DNA of 64,000 bases, taken from Perognathus longimembris pacificus (lineage: Eukaryota; Chordata; Mammalia; Rodentia; Heteromyidae). The notes below the pieces were generated by a model. That model saw only the letters and a program-made list of their open reading frames with translations. It was not told where the DNA came from and did not search any database. Position numbers and translations under genes: made by a program. Below are positions 23,901-36,217 of the stretch, piece after piece. Position 1 is the first letter of the stretch, and each line of letters starts with the position of its first letter. The stretch lies in the NCBI RefSeq assembly GCF_023159225.1, contig NC_063172.1:38072832-38136831 (forward strand). The letters run 5' to 3'.

Positions 23901-25654
23901 TTCCTAAATATTTCTGAGGAATTTTTTTTTCAATTCTTAACAGTAAGCAGACTTTCCCTTTCTTGTGGAAAAAGACACTCTCTTTATAATATGAGATTAT
24001 TTGGTGTGGAAATATCTTTAGAAATTTATTCAGAACAAAGGCAATCAGTGCCTCCCTTTTAAGGCATTCTGAAAATCCAGAAATCTCTGGGAAGTTATCT
24101 CCTATCAAATAATAGCAAAGAAACTTGAATTGAAAGAATATTTTAAGGCTACGTCATCTAAAAGTACAAAACACTGGGGTATCACACTGCAAAAAAAACT
24201 GTATGCACTTATACATTACCAAATTTTACTAAACAAATTTATCTGTAGCTTTATTGTAATCTCAATCAAAGCATTTGCAGGCTTTTATGCAGTAATTGTC
24301 AGGCTAATTTTAAAATTCATTTGCAAAATACCTAGTATAACTAAAACTATTTTGAAATTATTTTAATCTTATTTTAAGGCTATGGTTAGTATGACTGTGA
24401 GGTCATCAAGATAGAAAATATGCATCAGTGGAGCAGAATAGACAACTCAAACTTACATGCACAAGTAACTTTTGTCTTAGTTTTTTATTTCCTCTGAAAG
24501 GTACAGGGGAAATTTAATTAAGAAAAAGTAGACTTTTTCAGTAATTATACCCAGACTATTGTATATCTGTATATAAGAAAACAACCATGATTCAATTTCA
24601 TGTCTCTGGTTAGACAATACACAATATTATACACAATAATTAACTCAACATGGTTTTAAGCTTAATGATTAATTCTCATTCAGATAACAGTTGGGGAAAG
24701 GAACAAGGAATACAAAGAAGCATTAGATAATTTAGGATTATTAAAATGTTTATTATACTGATAATGTTGAGCCTTTGAAAGGCAGGGAAAGAGGAAAAGA
24801 GAAGACAGGAGCAATTTGGTTTTAATCTTGTATATGTGAATATTCAGGGTTTCCAGCAACATTTGTTAAATTGGGTATGTTCTCTCCAACGTACAATTAG
24901 GGATCCTTTGTCAAATGTCAGGTGAATAGATTCATTTATGGGTCCTCTAATCCATTCCATGGTTCTATGTCTTTTTATATGCCAACACCACAATGTGTTT
25001 GTTACTATAGCTCTGTAGTATAATTTGAAATGTGAAATTGTGATGCTTCCAGTATCTCTATGTGGTTGCTGTATTTTTTATTAGGATTTCTTTGCTTATT
25101 CAAAATCTTTGTGCTTCCATATGTGTTTTAGGATTTGTAGATGATGCTTAAAAGTATGGACATTTTAATAATTTTTTTAATCTATGAGTATGAATGGGAA
25201 GCCTTTCCATGTTATGGTGTCATCTTAAATTTTTTGCAAAGTTTACAATTTTCTTATAGAAATCTTTTGCCCCTTGGGTTACGTTATTCATAGGCATATT
25301 TTGAGTCTACTATGAATAGGGTCATTCTATTAATTTCTTTTTCAGCTTGTTCATTATTGGTGTACATAAATATATTTAGATATTGTAACATAATGTATTG
25401 CTGAAGGTGTTTATCAGATCTAGGATTTTGGATGGATCCTCAGAGTCCTATAGAATCATATAAACTGAAAATGGATATTTTGACTTCAATCCCAATTTGG
25501 CTCTCTTTTATTTTTTTCTCCTACTTTATTGCTCTGGCTAGAAACTCCAGTACTATATTGAATAAGAGGAGGGTAAGTGGAAGCTCTTATTTCATTACTC
25601 ACTTCAGGGCAAATAATTTTGTTTGTTCCCTATTTAGAATGATATTGGTAGTCA

Positions 25655-25855
25655 GGAGCCATCTGTTCATACTTATAATACTCAGCACACTGAGATCTGA
25701 GTTTAGCAGTTCGGAGCCAGCCCAGACAGGAAAGTCTGTAAAACTTATCCCCAGTAACAGCCAAGAAGCCAGTAGAGTTATTGTGTAAGTGGTAGATTGC
25801 CAATTTTGAAATGTAAAAGCTAAGGAATAGTGGCTAGGTTCTCAGTACTAGCACA
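25655..25855 (+). mobile_element. Composite SINE nested in old L1
   Basis: TACTTATAATACTCAGCACA, GAGCCAGCCCAGACAGGAAA and TTGTGTAAGTGGTAGA follow the order of the 7SL-like/Geo composite, at clear divergence. Confidence 0.65.
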
Positions 25856-26039
25856 CACCCAAGCACACATATAAAATGATGTTGACCTTTTTGTCTAGTT
25901 TCTTCTGAGTTTGTAATCATAAAAGGATATTGAAATTTTGCAAAGGCTTTTTCTGCATCAGTTGAGATGATCATATGATTCTTGTTCTTAATTCTGTTTA
26001 TGTGCTGCATTTTTATTATCAATATACATATATTGTAGA

Positions 26040-26394
26040 TACAACCACAGGAAGGTGATACAAGAACATCATCAATAGTATCTACCCTATCTCTGTACTC
26101 TTATCTGAGTATATTGGAAACCGTCTATACTGGTAATAGAACTAGGAAATTGAAAGGGAATACCAAAATTGAGAGACACAGGGTAAAAAAAGACAACTAC
26201 AAAAGCAATACTTGCAAAACTGTTTGGTGTAAGTGAACTGAACACCTCATGGGGGGAAAAGGGAAAGGGGGAAGAAGGAGGGGGGAATGAGGGACGATGT
26301 AACAAACAGTACAATAAATGTATCCAATGCCTAACGTATGAAACTGTAACCTCTCTGTACATCAGTTTGATAATAAAAATTTGAAAAAAAAATA
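26040..26394 (+). mobile_element. L1 3' end with 5' inversion, nested in old L1
   Basis: The first 36 or so bases (ACAACCACAGGAAGGTGATA) are L1 in antisense. From about 26095 the element is in sense (GAGTATATTGGAAACC, the G-rich tract at 26250-26290, CTCTGTACATCAGTTTGATA) and ends in an A tail. ATACATATA at 26024-26032 and 26392-26400 may be the target duplication. Confidence 0.75.
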
Positions 26395-26999
26395 CATATA
26401 CTAAAATGACATTTCATACCTGAAAGTATAATCTCTAGATGTGTTGTTGATTTCAGCAGGCAAGAATTTTATTGAAATTTTTTTCATCTATGTCAATCAA
26501 AGAGATTGGTGTACAGTTGTCTTTTATGTTGTATCCATGACCAATTTGGGAATGAGTACAATGCTCGCTTCACGTAATGACTTGGGTAGTTTAGCTTTTA
26601 TTTTTATTCCATGGAAAAGTTTCAGGAGTATTGGTCATAGTTTTTCTGTAAAGGTCCTGCAGAATTCAGCAGTGAATCTATTGGGTCCTGGAGATGGGAG
26701 ATTCTTTTTTAATGCTTTAATCTCATTGCTTGTTACAGATGTATTAAAGTGGCTCGATTTTGATACACCAAGTTTATCTACAAATGCATTCACTTTCGTT
26801 TTTGATTTATGAAGTGGCTGAATTAGTTAGAAAGACTTACAATAAAAATTATCATACACTTACCTCCAGCAAGTGAACGTATCATACTCTGTGCTAGTCA
26901 GCTCTTCTGCTGTTATTCCCGTTAATCCATAGAAGAGGGTAACATTTTCTAGGAACTTAAAGCAGATGTTTACATTCACAATTATGGGACATGTTCAGA

Positions 27000-29900
27000 C
27001 TGAGTGGTTATGAGATAATAATATCAAAAAGTCTGCATTGAAAATTGATCTGGGACAATCTCTTTCAATAAATGAAAATATGTTTTAAAGTAAAGCTGCT
27101 GGAGTTGTCAAAAATCAGTAATAGGCTAAATCAAGTTGATGCACAGTTGTCTCAGAATTCTTGTTGCTATCACTTAATAATTTTAAGCAGCTCTTTTTGT
27201 TATGTTTGACAACTTCACTTCCAAAGGCAAAAAAATCATTTGTAGAATGGAAACTAAAGTATATGAGGCAGAATAGAGGATAATAAAGTTGGAGAATAAG
27301 AGAAGCATACAAAATATGTGCAGCAAAAGGGAAGAATCATCTAAAAATGCATATCTTCAGAAGATGGCAAAGAAAACTATTTCAGAAACAGTTTCTATTA
27401 TTTTCACTTTTACTTTACTTCAAATGAATATTCATAAACAGGGGATTTATTTATGCTAGTTACAAATTGTGCTCTTGAGATGCTAGGAAAGTCTAATGAA
27501 GTTATTTGAGATAAAAATATTTGTTTCTTACATAACACAGTGGATAAGTAAAATAAATTGTCTATTATGTTAGTGGGTTCTTACCTACTTGCTTTATGTT
27601 GGAAATAATGGAAAATTATTTCTAGAGTAACATTTGTTTTTCAGTGATGCTAGCACATAAAAATAATTGTAGAACATATGAATTCTTATTTTGTTGAATG
27701 AAAATCAATAGAGAATTTTAATTATACCTTTTTATATTGCATACTGAAAGGAACTAAACATTTAAATAAGATGTCCAGATATTTAACCATTAAAAGAGTC
27801 CATTGATAGTCCATTGCCTGAACTGATTTTAAGAATTCAAAAAGTCTATGATATATTTCTATTATGACTGTTTCTTTTTAATCATTCAAATTGCAGTCAT
27901 TTCCCATCATTATTACTTTTAACTTAAAAAAATTCCCTAATCTTCCAAAATTTGTTAACACATTCTTATATTCACTGTTCCAGTTTGAGTTCCCCCAAGG
28001 AGCAGATACTGCTTGAAGGTCAAGAGGTGTGTTAAAGAGGGAGATGAGTCCCTGAAAGATAAAAGGGGAGCAGGCAACCAGAGAGCCTATATCTGTGCTA
28101 CAGCTTTTGGGAGTGTTGACAAATGTAGTGGTGAACTCTGGAGCAGACATTGCCTGTTACAGGAGACTCACACAAAGAAGAATTGGTCAGACTTTATTAT
28201 CCTCCTATGTTCTATGTTTGGTTATAAGCTTCTGGAGGAAAAATAATGTGAACAAGTAATGCATAAGATGCAAAGGCACTTAGCAGATAGTAAGTTCTGT
28301 TTTGAAAGAAAATCAGACCTGCACACCTCAGTAGCTGCCAAGTTCCCACAAAAGCATTACAAATATAACTGGTACCGTGCAATCTAGGGAAATATAAATG
28401 AAGGCTATTAACAACATCTTATAACCTTCAGACATTGACATTTATCCACATTTCTTGAGTTACCTATGCATACACAAAATAGAAATTCAAACATAATCCA
28501 AATAGATGCGCTAACATAAATAAGTGGAAGTAATTATTTATTGTGGCATTATTTATTTGAGGAGATAAGTTTGATCAGTGCAATACTGTTATGTAATAAT
28601 GACAATTAATGCTGATATTGAATCATATTGGGAGTATATTATATTTTTTAAGTCTCATTATTTCTGGAATTCTGAATTAAAAGTGTCATGTCTTATATGC
28701 AAATTAGGAAAGGAAGGTTTAGATACAATTACTTGCCCAAGATCTTATAACTTGTGATTGGGAGAGCTGTTATCTTCTACTTCTTACTTAAAACTTGTTG
28801 AATACTCCCTTACCCCAAGTATCTAACAAAGAGAATATTATGGCTTTATGATAATTCTTTCATATATACATGTATACATATATATGAATAATACTTATTG
28901 AGAAACCCAAGTGGAGGCTTTTTGACATGAAGAAAACCCAGATATAAGTGAATTATTGTTTTATTTCTTTCTATAAAACATTATACAGTCAATGCTTTCT
29001 TCTTCTATGATCCCTGTCTTTCTTAGCTACTGACTTTTGCAAAGGCAGGTCAAAGAAGATGATGTGTAAGTAGTTATTGGCCTGTTCTTTACAAAAACAA
29101 GCACAGTTAAAGTAGAAGATACATACTTAAAACTAGAATTATATGAACACTGAAGAAAGAAAATACAGTTGATCTATTTTTGATCATTTTAAAATAATAA
29201 GGCCAAAAAAAGGACCTTATTCCTGAGGATAGAACCAACAAGCATGTATAGGAAATGTTGCTTTATTTAACAAATTGTGTTTATTAATAAATGTAATTTT
29301 TAATTAATATGAATAATGCAGGAAGTAGGAAATCATAAGCACTTCTGAACATTAGAATGTGAACTCCTATTCATACTTGATTTGGGATGTAAAATTAAAG
29401 TTAAAATTAGAAGACCGGGGCATAGTACAAATCTACTACTGATTGGGTTATGTGATTTGGGGCACATCACTCCCTTGACCTTTAGACAAACAAAGGCATA
29501 TTGGTTCTCGAGTACATTTTTCGATTTAGTGCATCTGAGGACCAGATTGCACTAATACTAGTAATAGTGACTTTGGCATGGGTTATTAGGAAAACATGTA
29601 GGAGTCATCACCTCCAGAGTAGGCACTGTCCTATTGATTAAATTACAAAGTCAATTGTCATGTGATACTAAGTCTTTCCCAGTAAAAAAATAGTTCATCT
29701 AATTTAACTCTTCATATGATTACTTTATTTGTGCCTTCATCCTTTACTAGTCTGGTCACTCCACCAGAGCCTGGAACTGGGCATGTTGTCTTCTCTCATT
29801 TACCTGTTGTTCCTTATGCAGACACTTGGTTTTAATAAGGAGGTACAGAATAGATGGAAGGATGAGTCTCACTGAGAAAAAAACAACATCAACAACAACC

Positions 29901-30350
29901 AAAGTCACTATCATAGAAGATCCACAAAGTTCTCTCTAATGATAAACATATTTTGAGCTTATTTGATTTATATATCAAACCTTTCTCTAACAACAACTTA
30001 TTAATATTTTTCTGTGCATTCTGCCAAGTACAATGTTGGTAAGGATCAGTGTTTTTCCACTTACTGAAGAATATGTCCACCTCATATGAGACTCAGTAAA
30101 TCGTTTCATTCTGCCACAGAAGCAATATTTTCCTTGAAAAAATCAGACAATCTGATGTTAAGGTAATTAAAAATCTAGCTCATGTATGCAAAGGGAAATT
30201 AATTGGGCATAAGTCTCACACTCTCACAAATTAAAGAACAGGAAGTAACTTCAACTTTGTCATGTGAAAAATTTTAATGCATTAAGATTTGAAAGGCACT
30301 ATATAGTTATATTTTCTTAATAAAGAGTTGGAAAATTAAATGTTAGTATT
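27000..30350. other. Intronic stretch without nameable elements
   Basis: AT-rich sequence. The part at 27980-28200 is less AT-rich and may be an old repeat remnant that I cannot name. No splice-bounded coding exon is seen. Confidence 0.45.
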
Positions 30351-30364
30351 CAGTATATCCCTTG

Positions 30365-30960
30365 ATCACAGCCTGGACTCGGGAGCCGAAACTGCTGACC
30401 ACGTGTGCAGGATCAGGGCCCAGACTCAGGAGCTGGAGCCGCCTGCATGAGTGCAGCCCAGACTCGGGAGCTGGAACCACGAGTCTGTGTGGCCCTCCAG
30501 ACTGGTTATTATAAGGCAAACATCACAGTCAAACGTGCCACACGCAGGTGACCAATGAGGATACAACACTTACAGAGCCTGCTAGGCCGCACGCAGGTGG
30601 CCAATAGAGTTACAGTCTGTCTCATAGTATCTGTTTGAACCAACCTATCAGTCTAGTTAGAATTGGTGCATAGATTTGGCAGGGCTCACATGATGCAGGT
30701 GGATACGCCTACTCATAGGAGGACACGGTTTTAACCTTGACCGTTCTTTGAACTTTTCATGCTTCAGGTGGTCAAGCAGTTTATACAATCTTATCTCAGT
30801 GAAGGGGAACTTCCCTGGATAGGGTGGGGGAGATCTTACTGAAGATGGAGTTGGCTTCTGCTCTAATCTGAGCTGGAGTCAACCTGAAGTTCCTCCACAG
30901 CTAATGATGACACTGGCCAGATCTGACCTCCCTATTACAAAAGAAACAGTGAAAAGGACT
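30365..30960 (-). mobile_element. Probable ERV LTR piece with repeated units
   Basis: It contains three related GC-rich units around GACTCGGGAGC at 30375, 30422 and 30460. Two related units around CACGCAGGTG(A/G)CCAAT occur near 30541 and 30591. It ends with CCAGATCTGACCTCC, shared with the LTR at 20.4-21.2 kb. Coding frames are absent. Orientation is inferred from that shared segment. Confidence 0.45.
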
Positions 30961-31022
30961 GTTTGTTCAAGGACAGGTTCCAAAATCAAATGCCCCTATT
31001 CCTTCTCTCATAGTTTTGTATA

Positions 31023-31338
31023 TGTTGGGTGCCCTCCTCCCCTAAAAGGTGTGCTCCTGGTCTGATTGGTCAAGAAGTAGGCATGTGTATGAGGAGTTTT
31101 GTGATTGGGTTCCCTGTCCCAGAGTATGGGAGCTTTTCTAAGATTGGATCCCCTATCATAGTGCAGGAGTATAAAAGATGTGGATTAAATGGAAGCTGAG
31201 GAGCTTTCTCTTGGCGATGGCTAGCCACCCAAGGCAAGTCTGGGACTTGCGACCTTTAGACACAATGGGTAATTATTACTGCCTCACTCTTCCCTATCAT
31301 GTTGGAGCCAGTCTTGGCCACCATCTTCCATCCTAACA
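31023..31338 (+). mobile_element. Probable solo LTR with TATA box
   Basis: It starts TGTTGGGTG and ends CATCCTAACA, so the ends are inverted repeats with TG...CA. It holds ATTGG (inverted CCAAT) boxes at about 31061, 31104 and 31144, and TATAAAA at 31170-31176. No clear target duplication was found, so the ends may belong to a larger element. Confidence 0.5.
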
Positions 31339-31387
31339 ATTTAGTCAGAGAGGCTTTTCTTTAAGATTTTAGGACCTTCATCTTATC

Positions 31388-31500
31388 AGGAAAACCTGTG
31401 TGGTGGGTGCCTGCTTGCAGTTTCAGCTATTCAGGAAGCATGGACTAGAGGTCCACCTTACATAAGAAGGGCTTTCCAGAGAAATAATCCTAGGTTAAGT
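31388..31500 (+). mobile_element. B1-like SINE remnant
   Basis: GTGGTGGGTGCCTGCTTGCA and TCAGCTATTCAGGAAGCATG follow the 7SL-like order. It is short and diverged. Confidence 0.45.
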
Positions 31501-32267
31501 TATGAAAGGGTCACCAGATTCTTTCAAGACAGAGACAAAGGAATTGAGATAAGCTAACTACACTTAAAGGACCTTTGAGACAGAGGAATTTGAGTGAATG
31601 TGATAAAAAAAAAAAGTGAAAGTTTGAATACAGATAAAAATCAGTTTGCATTACAGGGAAATTCATTTAATGACCTAGAGAAGGAAAATGAAAGGAAGAC
31701 ATACTAGACACAGGTTGATAAGAAAGGACACTTGGAATAATTAATGCTAGAAAAATTTTCTTAAGGCCCTGGGCCAGAAGGCAACCCGACATTGGGTTAA
31801 AGCCAGAAAACTTTTCAACACCTATGAGGGCCCAAATATACCTAAGGTCTTATAATTGTAGATTCAAATTTTCTACAGAGCTGTCTTCTTTGCTTAGTAA
31901 AGAAATAAACCAATTGGGTTACTGAACTAAGAAAGATTTGTGGTATGTGACAGCAACTCACAGCTCAAGAACTAGACACACTTTCCATTTGTATCAATAT
32001 ACATTCTGGCCTCTATCCCATTCATAGCACTACTACTGTTTGCATTCACTATACCCCCTTTTCTGTTTCAGTCCAGACCCTTTACTCAGTTTCTACCATC
32101 TCACCATGTCTGGTACCTATGACTATCGTTGATGAATAGACTTCACACTATATGGTACATATTCATTTCCTCTTACTGAGTGGGAAAGTCTGTCAAAATT
32201 TCATAGCCACACTCGCAGAAGCATGTTTTGCTCATCTGGTTATAGGGCAAGAAAACAGAGAAGCTAC

Positions 32268-32332
32268 ATTTTTTTTTTTTTGCCAGTCCTGGAGCTTGTA
32301 CTCAGGGCCTGAGCACTATCCTTGGAAAGACA
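32268..32332 (-). mobile_element. Truncated Geo SINE end, antisense
   Basis: Poly(T) then GCCAGTCCTGGAGCTTGTAC and GGCCTGAGCACTATCCTTGG. This is only the 3' part of the right monomer, and it abuts the LTR-like block at 32336. Confidence 0.75.
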
Positions 32333-32335
32333 GAA

Positions 32336-32740
32336 CAGAAAAATAATACTAACAAATCAGATCAGCTCCAGTGGAGAACTGAAGTGGTACATCATGTCAG
32401 GAGACAGGACATGATCAGACAGGAGAAAAGTGGCATAGCATAACCCTGTCTGAGCTGGCCCAGGGCCTAAATAGAGTCAAGGTCAGGGGACAGGGTCATA
32501 GAAAACTCAAGTGTCTCCTGAGTCCAAAGCATAGGTCTAACAAGCTCAGTATGTAACCTATTGTCCAAGTCCCCAACCTGCCTCTAGGTACATGCATCAC
32601 CTGGGAGGTTGGACTTCTCCTTCCTCCTCCATGAAGACAAGATGGAGCCAGTTAAACCTAATTCCCTATCCACCACATGGCTAAGATGACACCAGTTAGA
32701 TTCAGCATCCCCACTTCAATCTGTGGTCAGTTGATGAACC
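32336..32740 (-). mobile_element. Probable ERV LTR, antisense
   Basis: Related to 20600-20780 (GCTCCAGTGGAGAACTGAA, GTGGCATAGC, GAGCTGGCCC, CTAAATAGAGTCAAGGTCAG). The TATTTA-type box lies on the minus strand at about 32468-32475. No retroviral frame is visible. Confidence 0.5.
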
Positions 32741-33689
32741 CTAACTCTGCTGCTTACTCTCTAACATTTTGTCTGGGTCTAGGGATAGAGTGATCATTTA
32801 TAGAGACAATCTGGAGAACAAAGGATGAAGTAGTTACTTTTGGAAAGGATGATGGAAACACCTAGTTCTAGTGGCAATAACAATGGGCTTCAGGAAAAAA
32901 AAAATTCCAATAAAAGGAATCCAAATCAGTTGACTGTAATGATTGCTTGAATTTGAAAAGTAATGAACAAAGAGATGTATGAAATGAGCCACTGAATTAG
33001 GGTTATACCATTTAATTAAATAAGGAGAAAAAAAAAGGATAAATTCAGACTTAAGTATTTGAGATTGTGATCTTATACTCTTTTAGAAGAAGAGAATGAG
33101 GGAACAACTTGCTGGTAAATCACTTGTTTCTAGGACTTTGCTCCCAGAAACACCAGTAATCTAGAACTGAGTAAAATAAATTGAGCTCAGAAAGAAGCAT
33201 TCAGAGAATATAGCGAAAAACAAACAATGATAATAGGTTAAGAATAAATGATTGTTGAGGATATTATTGACTTGAAGACAGAACATTTCAGCGAACTATT
33301 TATAAAATCATCTTTCACTAAGAAAGGACTATAGACTACTGGACAGACATGATGACAAGGTGCTGGGCCCAGTGTGCCTGAATTCAGGACACCAAAAGTA
33401 TGTTGTGTGTAGAAAAAATTCCAAAGAGCCATTGAACTGACTGGACTGTTTCTCTTTTTTCAATATGGTATTATCATGTTCAGTCCTGAATAATGATGGC
33501 TTTGAAATATTCCTTCTATTTCTTTTTTTTTTGGTACCACCCTTAAACTGAATGATAGTTTTCCAGTCAGGAGAAACTATGGGGTCAAAGGAAAATGACT
33601 TTATAAAACTAGACATATTTATGAATATTTACTTAACAAAAGGCAAAGATTCACCCAGAAAATGTTTCAATAGAGGGAGGATTATAAAC

Positions 33690-33770
33690 ACTGCATGTTT
33701 AAGAAATGTACTCACTCCCTGACATATGAAACTGTAACCCATCTGTACGTTGACAATAAATAAAAATGTA
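33690..33770 (+). mobile_element. Very short L1 3' end, sense
   Basis: GAAACTGTAACCCATCTGTA followed by TTGACAATAAATAAAAA: only the last 80 or so bases of the L1 3'UTR. Confidence 0.7.
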
Positions 33771-34093
33771 AAGTCTCTGATACCTAAGAATTTGCCTTAG
33801 AATCACTTCTTTATGGCTAAGTTTTACATCTTGTTTATTTTTAAATTTAGAGCACTTTTTACTACATTATTAAATAGTTATTCTCTTTTTAAAAGTAACA
33901 CAAATTTTGTTGATGGCAATAATTACTGTTCTTGAAATAAAACAAATGTTTGTAAAACAACATCAAGGCCTTAGAGGTGACAGGTACTAAATTATTACAA
34001 GACTATTTCTTGCATGATAGTTTATATAACAGGAGTTGACATTTACCTTCTAATGTGACAGTAAACTAATACATTCACTTTTATCTCATACAG

Positions 34094-34244
34094 GTAACAA
34101 ATATTGGGTGTTCAAGGATACAACTCTTCAACCTGGTTACCCTCACGATTTGATTACTCTTGGAAATGGAATCCCTCCTCATGGTATTGATTCAGCCATT
34201 TGGTGGGAGGATGTTGGGAAAACCTATTTCTTCAAAGGGGACAG
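34094..34244 (+). CDS. MMP16: MMP16 exon 8: central hemopexin repeats
   Basis: The exon completes the glycine codon begun in exon 7, then reads NKYWVFKDTTLQPGYPHDL, ITLGNGIPPHGIDSAIWWED and VGKTYFFKGD, ending two bases into an arginine codon. It is 151 bp and covers about residues 408-458. The repeated YWxF and PxGIDSAxW patterns are typical hemopexin blade motifs. The acceptor is CTCATACAG and the donor is CAG|GTGAGT. It is too short to stand out as an open frame and was found by the splice sites and the match to the family. One residue (Asn in LGNG) may differ from the human protein, which I recall as Ser. Reading past the donor gives Arg then an immediate TGA at 34246-34248, so retention of intron 8 would end the protein here. 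Confidence 0.97.
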
Positions 34245-34645
34245 GTGAGTGCATACATCATGTGTTAGAGGCATGTACTTTTGGTGCAGCCTCTGCATAG
34301 ATATAAACACAAGAATGAATGCAATAGAAATAGTTTTAGAATAGGTTGAAACTAATATTTAAGACAAATTATTGTATAATACATTCAACTGTAATGTTCT
34401 TATGAATGCATACATTTATGCATTTGTTCTTTTTCCCAATGATTTTCACATGCCTACAGAACCATGAGAACATGTATATATGTATTCTTGTAATATATTT
34501 TATTATACTTTTACTTCACTGTATGTAGAAAAAAATACTTTTAACCACAGGTTTTGTGCTTCCACAAAGTTAAATGTTTTTACTTTTCACCGAATTAACT
34601 TTAGGCATTTAAACAACTTTATTTTAGTCACAAGTTCTATTTCTT

Positions 34646-34897
34646 TTGTCTTTTTTTTTTTTTTTTTTTGTCCATGTATGGCTTGAACTCTGGACCCAGA
34701 TGCCGTCCCTGAGCTCTTCAGCTCAAGGGTAGCACTCTACCACTTGAGCCATAGCGCCATATCCAGTTTTCTGGTGGCTAATTGGTGATAAGAGGTTCAT
34801 GGACTTTCCTGCCTTGGCTGATTTGAACCTGGATCCTCAGATCTCAGGCTCCTGAGTAGCTAGGATTACAGGTGTGAGCCACCGGTTCCCGCCTCCT
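34646..34897 (-). mobile_element. 7SL-like/Geo composite SINE, antisense, 17-bp TSD
   Basis: The poly(T) is followed by the reversed Geo part (CTACCACTTGAGCCATAGCG) and the reversed 7SL-like part (TAGCTAGGATTACAGGTGTG). The duplication CACA(A/G)GTTCTATTTCTT flanks it at 34629-34645 and 34898-34914 with one mismatch. Confidence 0.88.
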
Positions 34898-35391
34898 CAC
34901 AGGTTCTATTTCTTAAGGAGCTCTTTGGATACCAGCAAGCGTGTGTGTGAAATATTAACAAACTATCAAGAGGATAAATACTTTGAGCTTAAAGCGTAAT
35001 ATTCTTTCTCAGTTATTTTACTTTCTCTTTTTGTCTTTTTCTTTTGTGACATTGCTAACAGGGTCCATAAAATGTAAGTAAAATGTTAGTCTTAAAACTC
35101 ACAGCAGTTCCTTGGTCTCGGTAGCTCCACCCTACCTACTTTTTAACAGACAATATACATAAAATCATATTAGATGAAGACTATATTTTTACAAATTTAA
35201 ACCCATGCCAAGAAGCAAATTGATGAGAATTAAAACACAAACTCCAATTACTATTTTCAGTTACAAATTTCAGTATTGCTACCTGGGTCACAATATAAAA
35301 CTCACAAATGGCTTTCTCTAGTTTACGGATGGGCATAAGCATGACATTGTACTGCTTTACAGAAGTGTGTATGTGTGCATGCACACACATG

Positions 35392-35616
35392 TGCACCAGT
35401 TCTAGGGCTTGAACTCAAGTCCAGGACACGACCCTGGGCATTTTTGCTCAAGACTAGCACTCTGACACTTGAGCCATAGCTCCACTTCCAGATTTTAGCT
35501 GGTGAATTGGATATAAGAGTCTCATAAACTTTCTTGGCTGGCTTTGAACTGCTATCTTCAGGTCTCAGTCTCCTAAGTAGCAAGGATTATAGGTGCAAGC
35601 CACCAGCACCTATCCT
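35392..35616 (-). mobile_element. 7SL-like/Geo composite SINE, antisense
   Basis: GGGCTTGAACTCAAGTCCAG, CACTTGAGCCATAGCTCCAC and GGATTATAGGTGCAAGCCAC. A CACACA/TGTGT-rich stretch replaces the tail at 35366-35391. Confidence 0.8.
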
Positions 35617-36217
35617 CACATGTAACCTTTTTCTTTTACTACACATGTATGACGAACAGTCTTTAATATTCAAAATGCCAGTATAGAGTTTTCCTTACTA
35701 TTTTTTCCATAAAATAACCCTATACAATATCTGCAGCCTAAGGGAAAATGTAACTAAGCATACAATCTATTCCATTGGACATTTGTAATTTCAGACAATA
35801 CAAATCTGAGCCATACCTGGACCAAAAATATCTTATAGCTGGCCTCCACAATGGACAACAATATGTCCATTTTTATTAAGATTTTTGTCAGTGTACATTA
35901 GTTTTAGAAACAATTTTCATTGTGATAGGTCCATATATTTAAACTACATACATCAACCTCATTTCATCACTCTCTCCTCTCCCCTTCTTAGAACAAATTA
36001 TAATATGTTTCATTGTTCTGCACTCATATATTTCTATAAAATACATGGCATCTATGAATGTATACTTTTACATTTATTGTTACTAATCTGCAAATTTATA
36101 ACATATTCTGGGCTTTTGTTGGTAATAATAGTGGTGGTTGTGGTAGTAGTGATGATTTTGCTGTTATTTGTTTTCTTTTTGTCTTGTTTTGTTTTTTACG
36201 CATTTGCACTTAATAGC

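Larger units (their letters stand above)
24860..26810 (-). mobile_element. Old L1 ORF2 (reverse transcriptase) fragment, broken
   Basis: Antisense L1 ORF2 runs across about 1.4 kb when the insertions at 25655-25855 and 26040-26394 are removed. The minus-strand frame at 25834-26022 reads INRIKNKNHMIISTDAEKAF, the L1 reverse transcriptase region around the first catalytic Asp. Stops and indels break the frame, so it is dead. It is more diverged than the young L1 3' ends. Confidence 0.8.
17385..34093 (+). other. MMP16: MMP16 intron 7
   Basis: This 16.7-kb intron runs from donor GTAAGC to acceptor CATACAG. It carries the 3' ends of several L1 elements, a 2-kb old L1 ORF2 fragment with nested insertions (24860-26810) and an LTR cluster (20.4-21.2 kb and 30.4-32.7 kb). 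I see nothing nameable in 21360-22530 or 27000-30350, except for AT-rich unique sequence. Confidence 0.9.

Noticed and set aside
34091..34099. CAG|GTAACA at the exon 8 acceptor as a recursive splice site
   Set aside because: The GTAACA is simply the Gly-Asn-Lys codons of exon 8, which are coding and conserved in the family. Nothing supports a zero-length exon.
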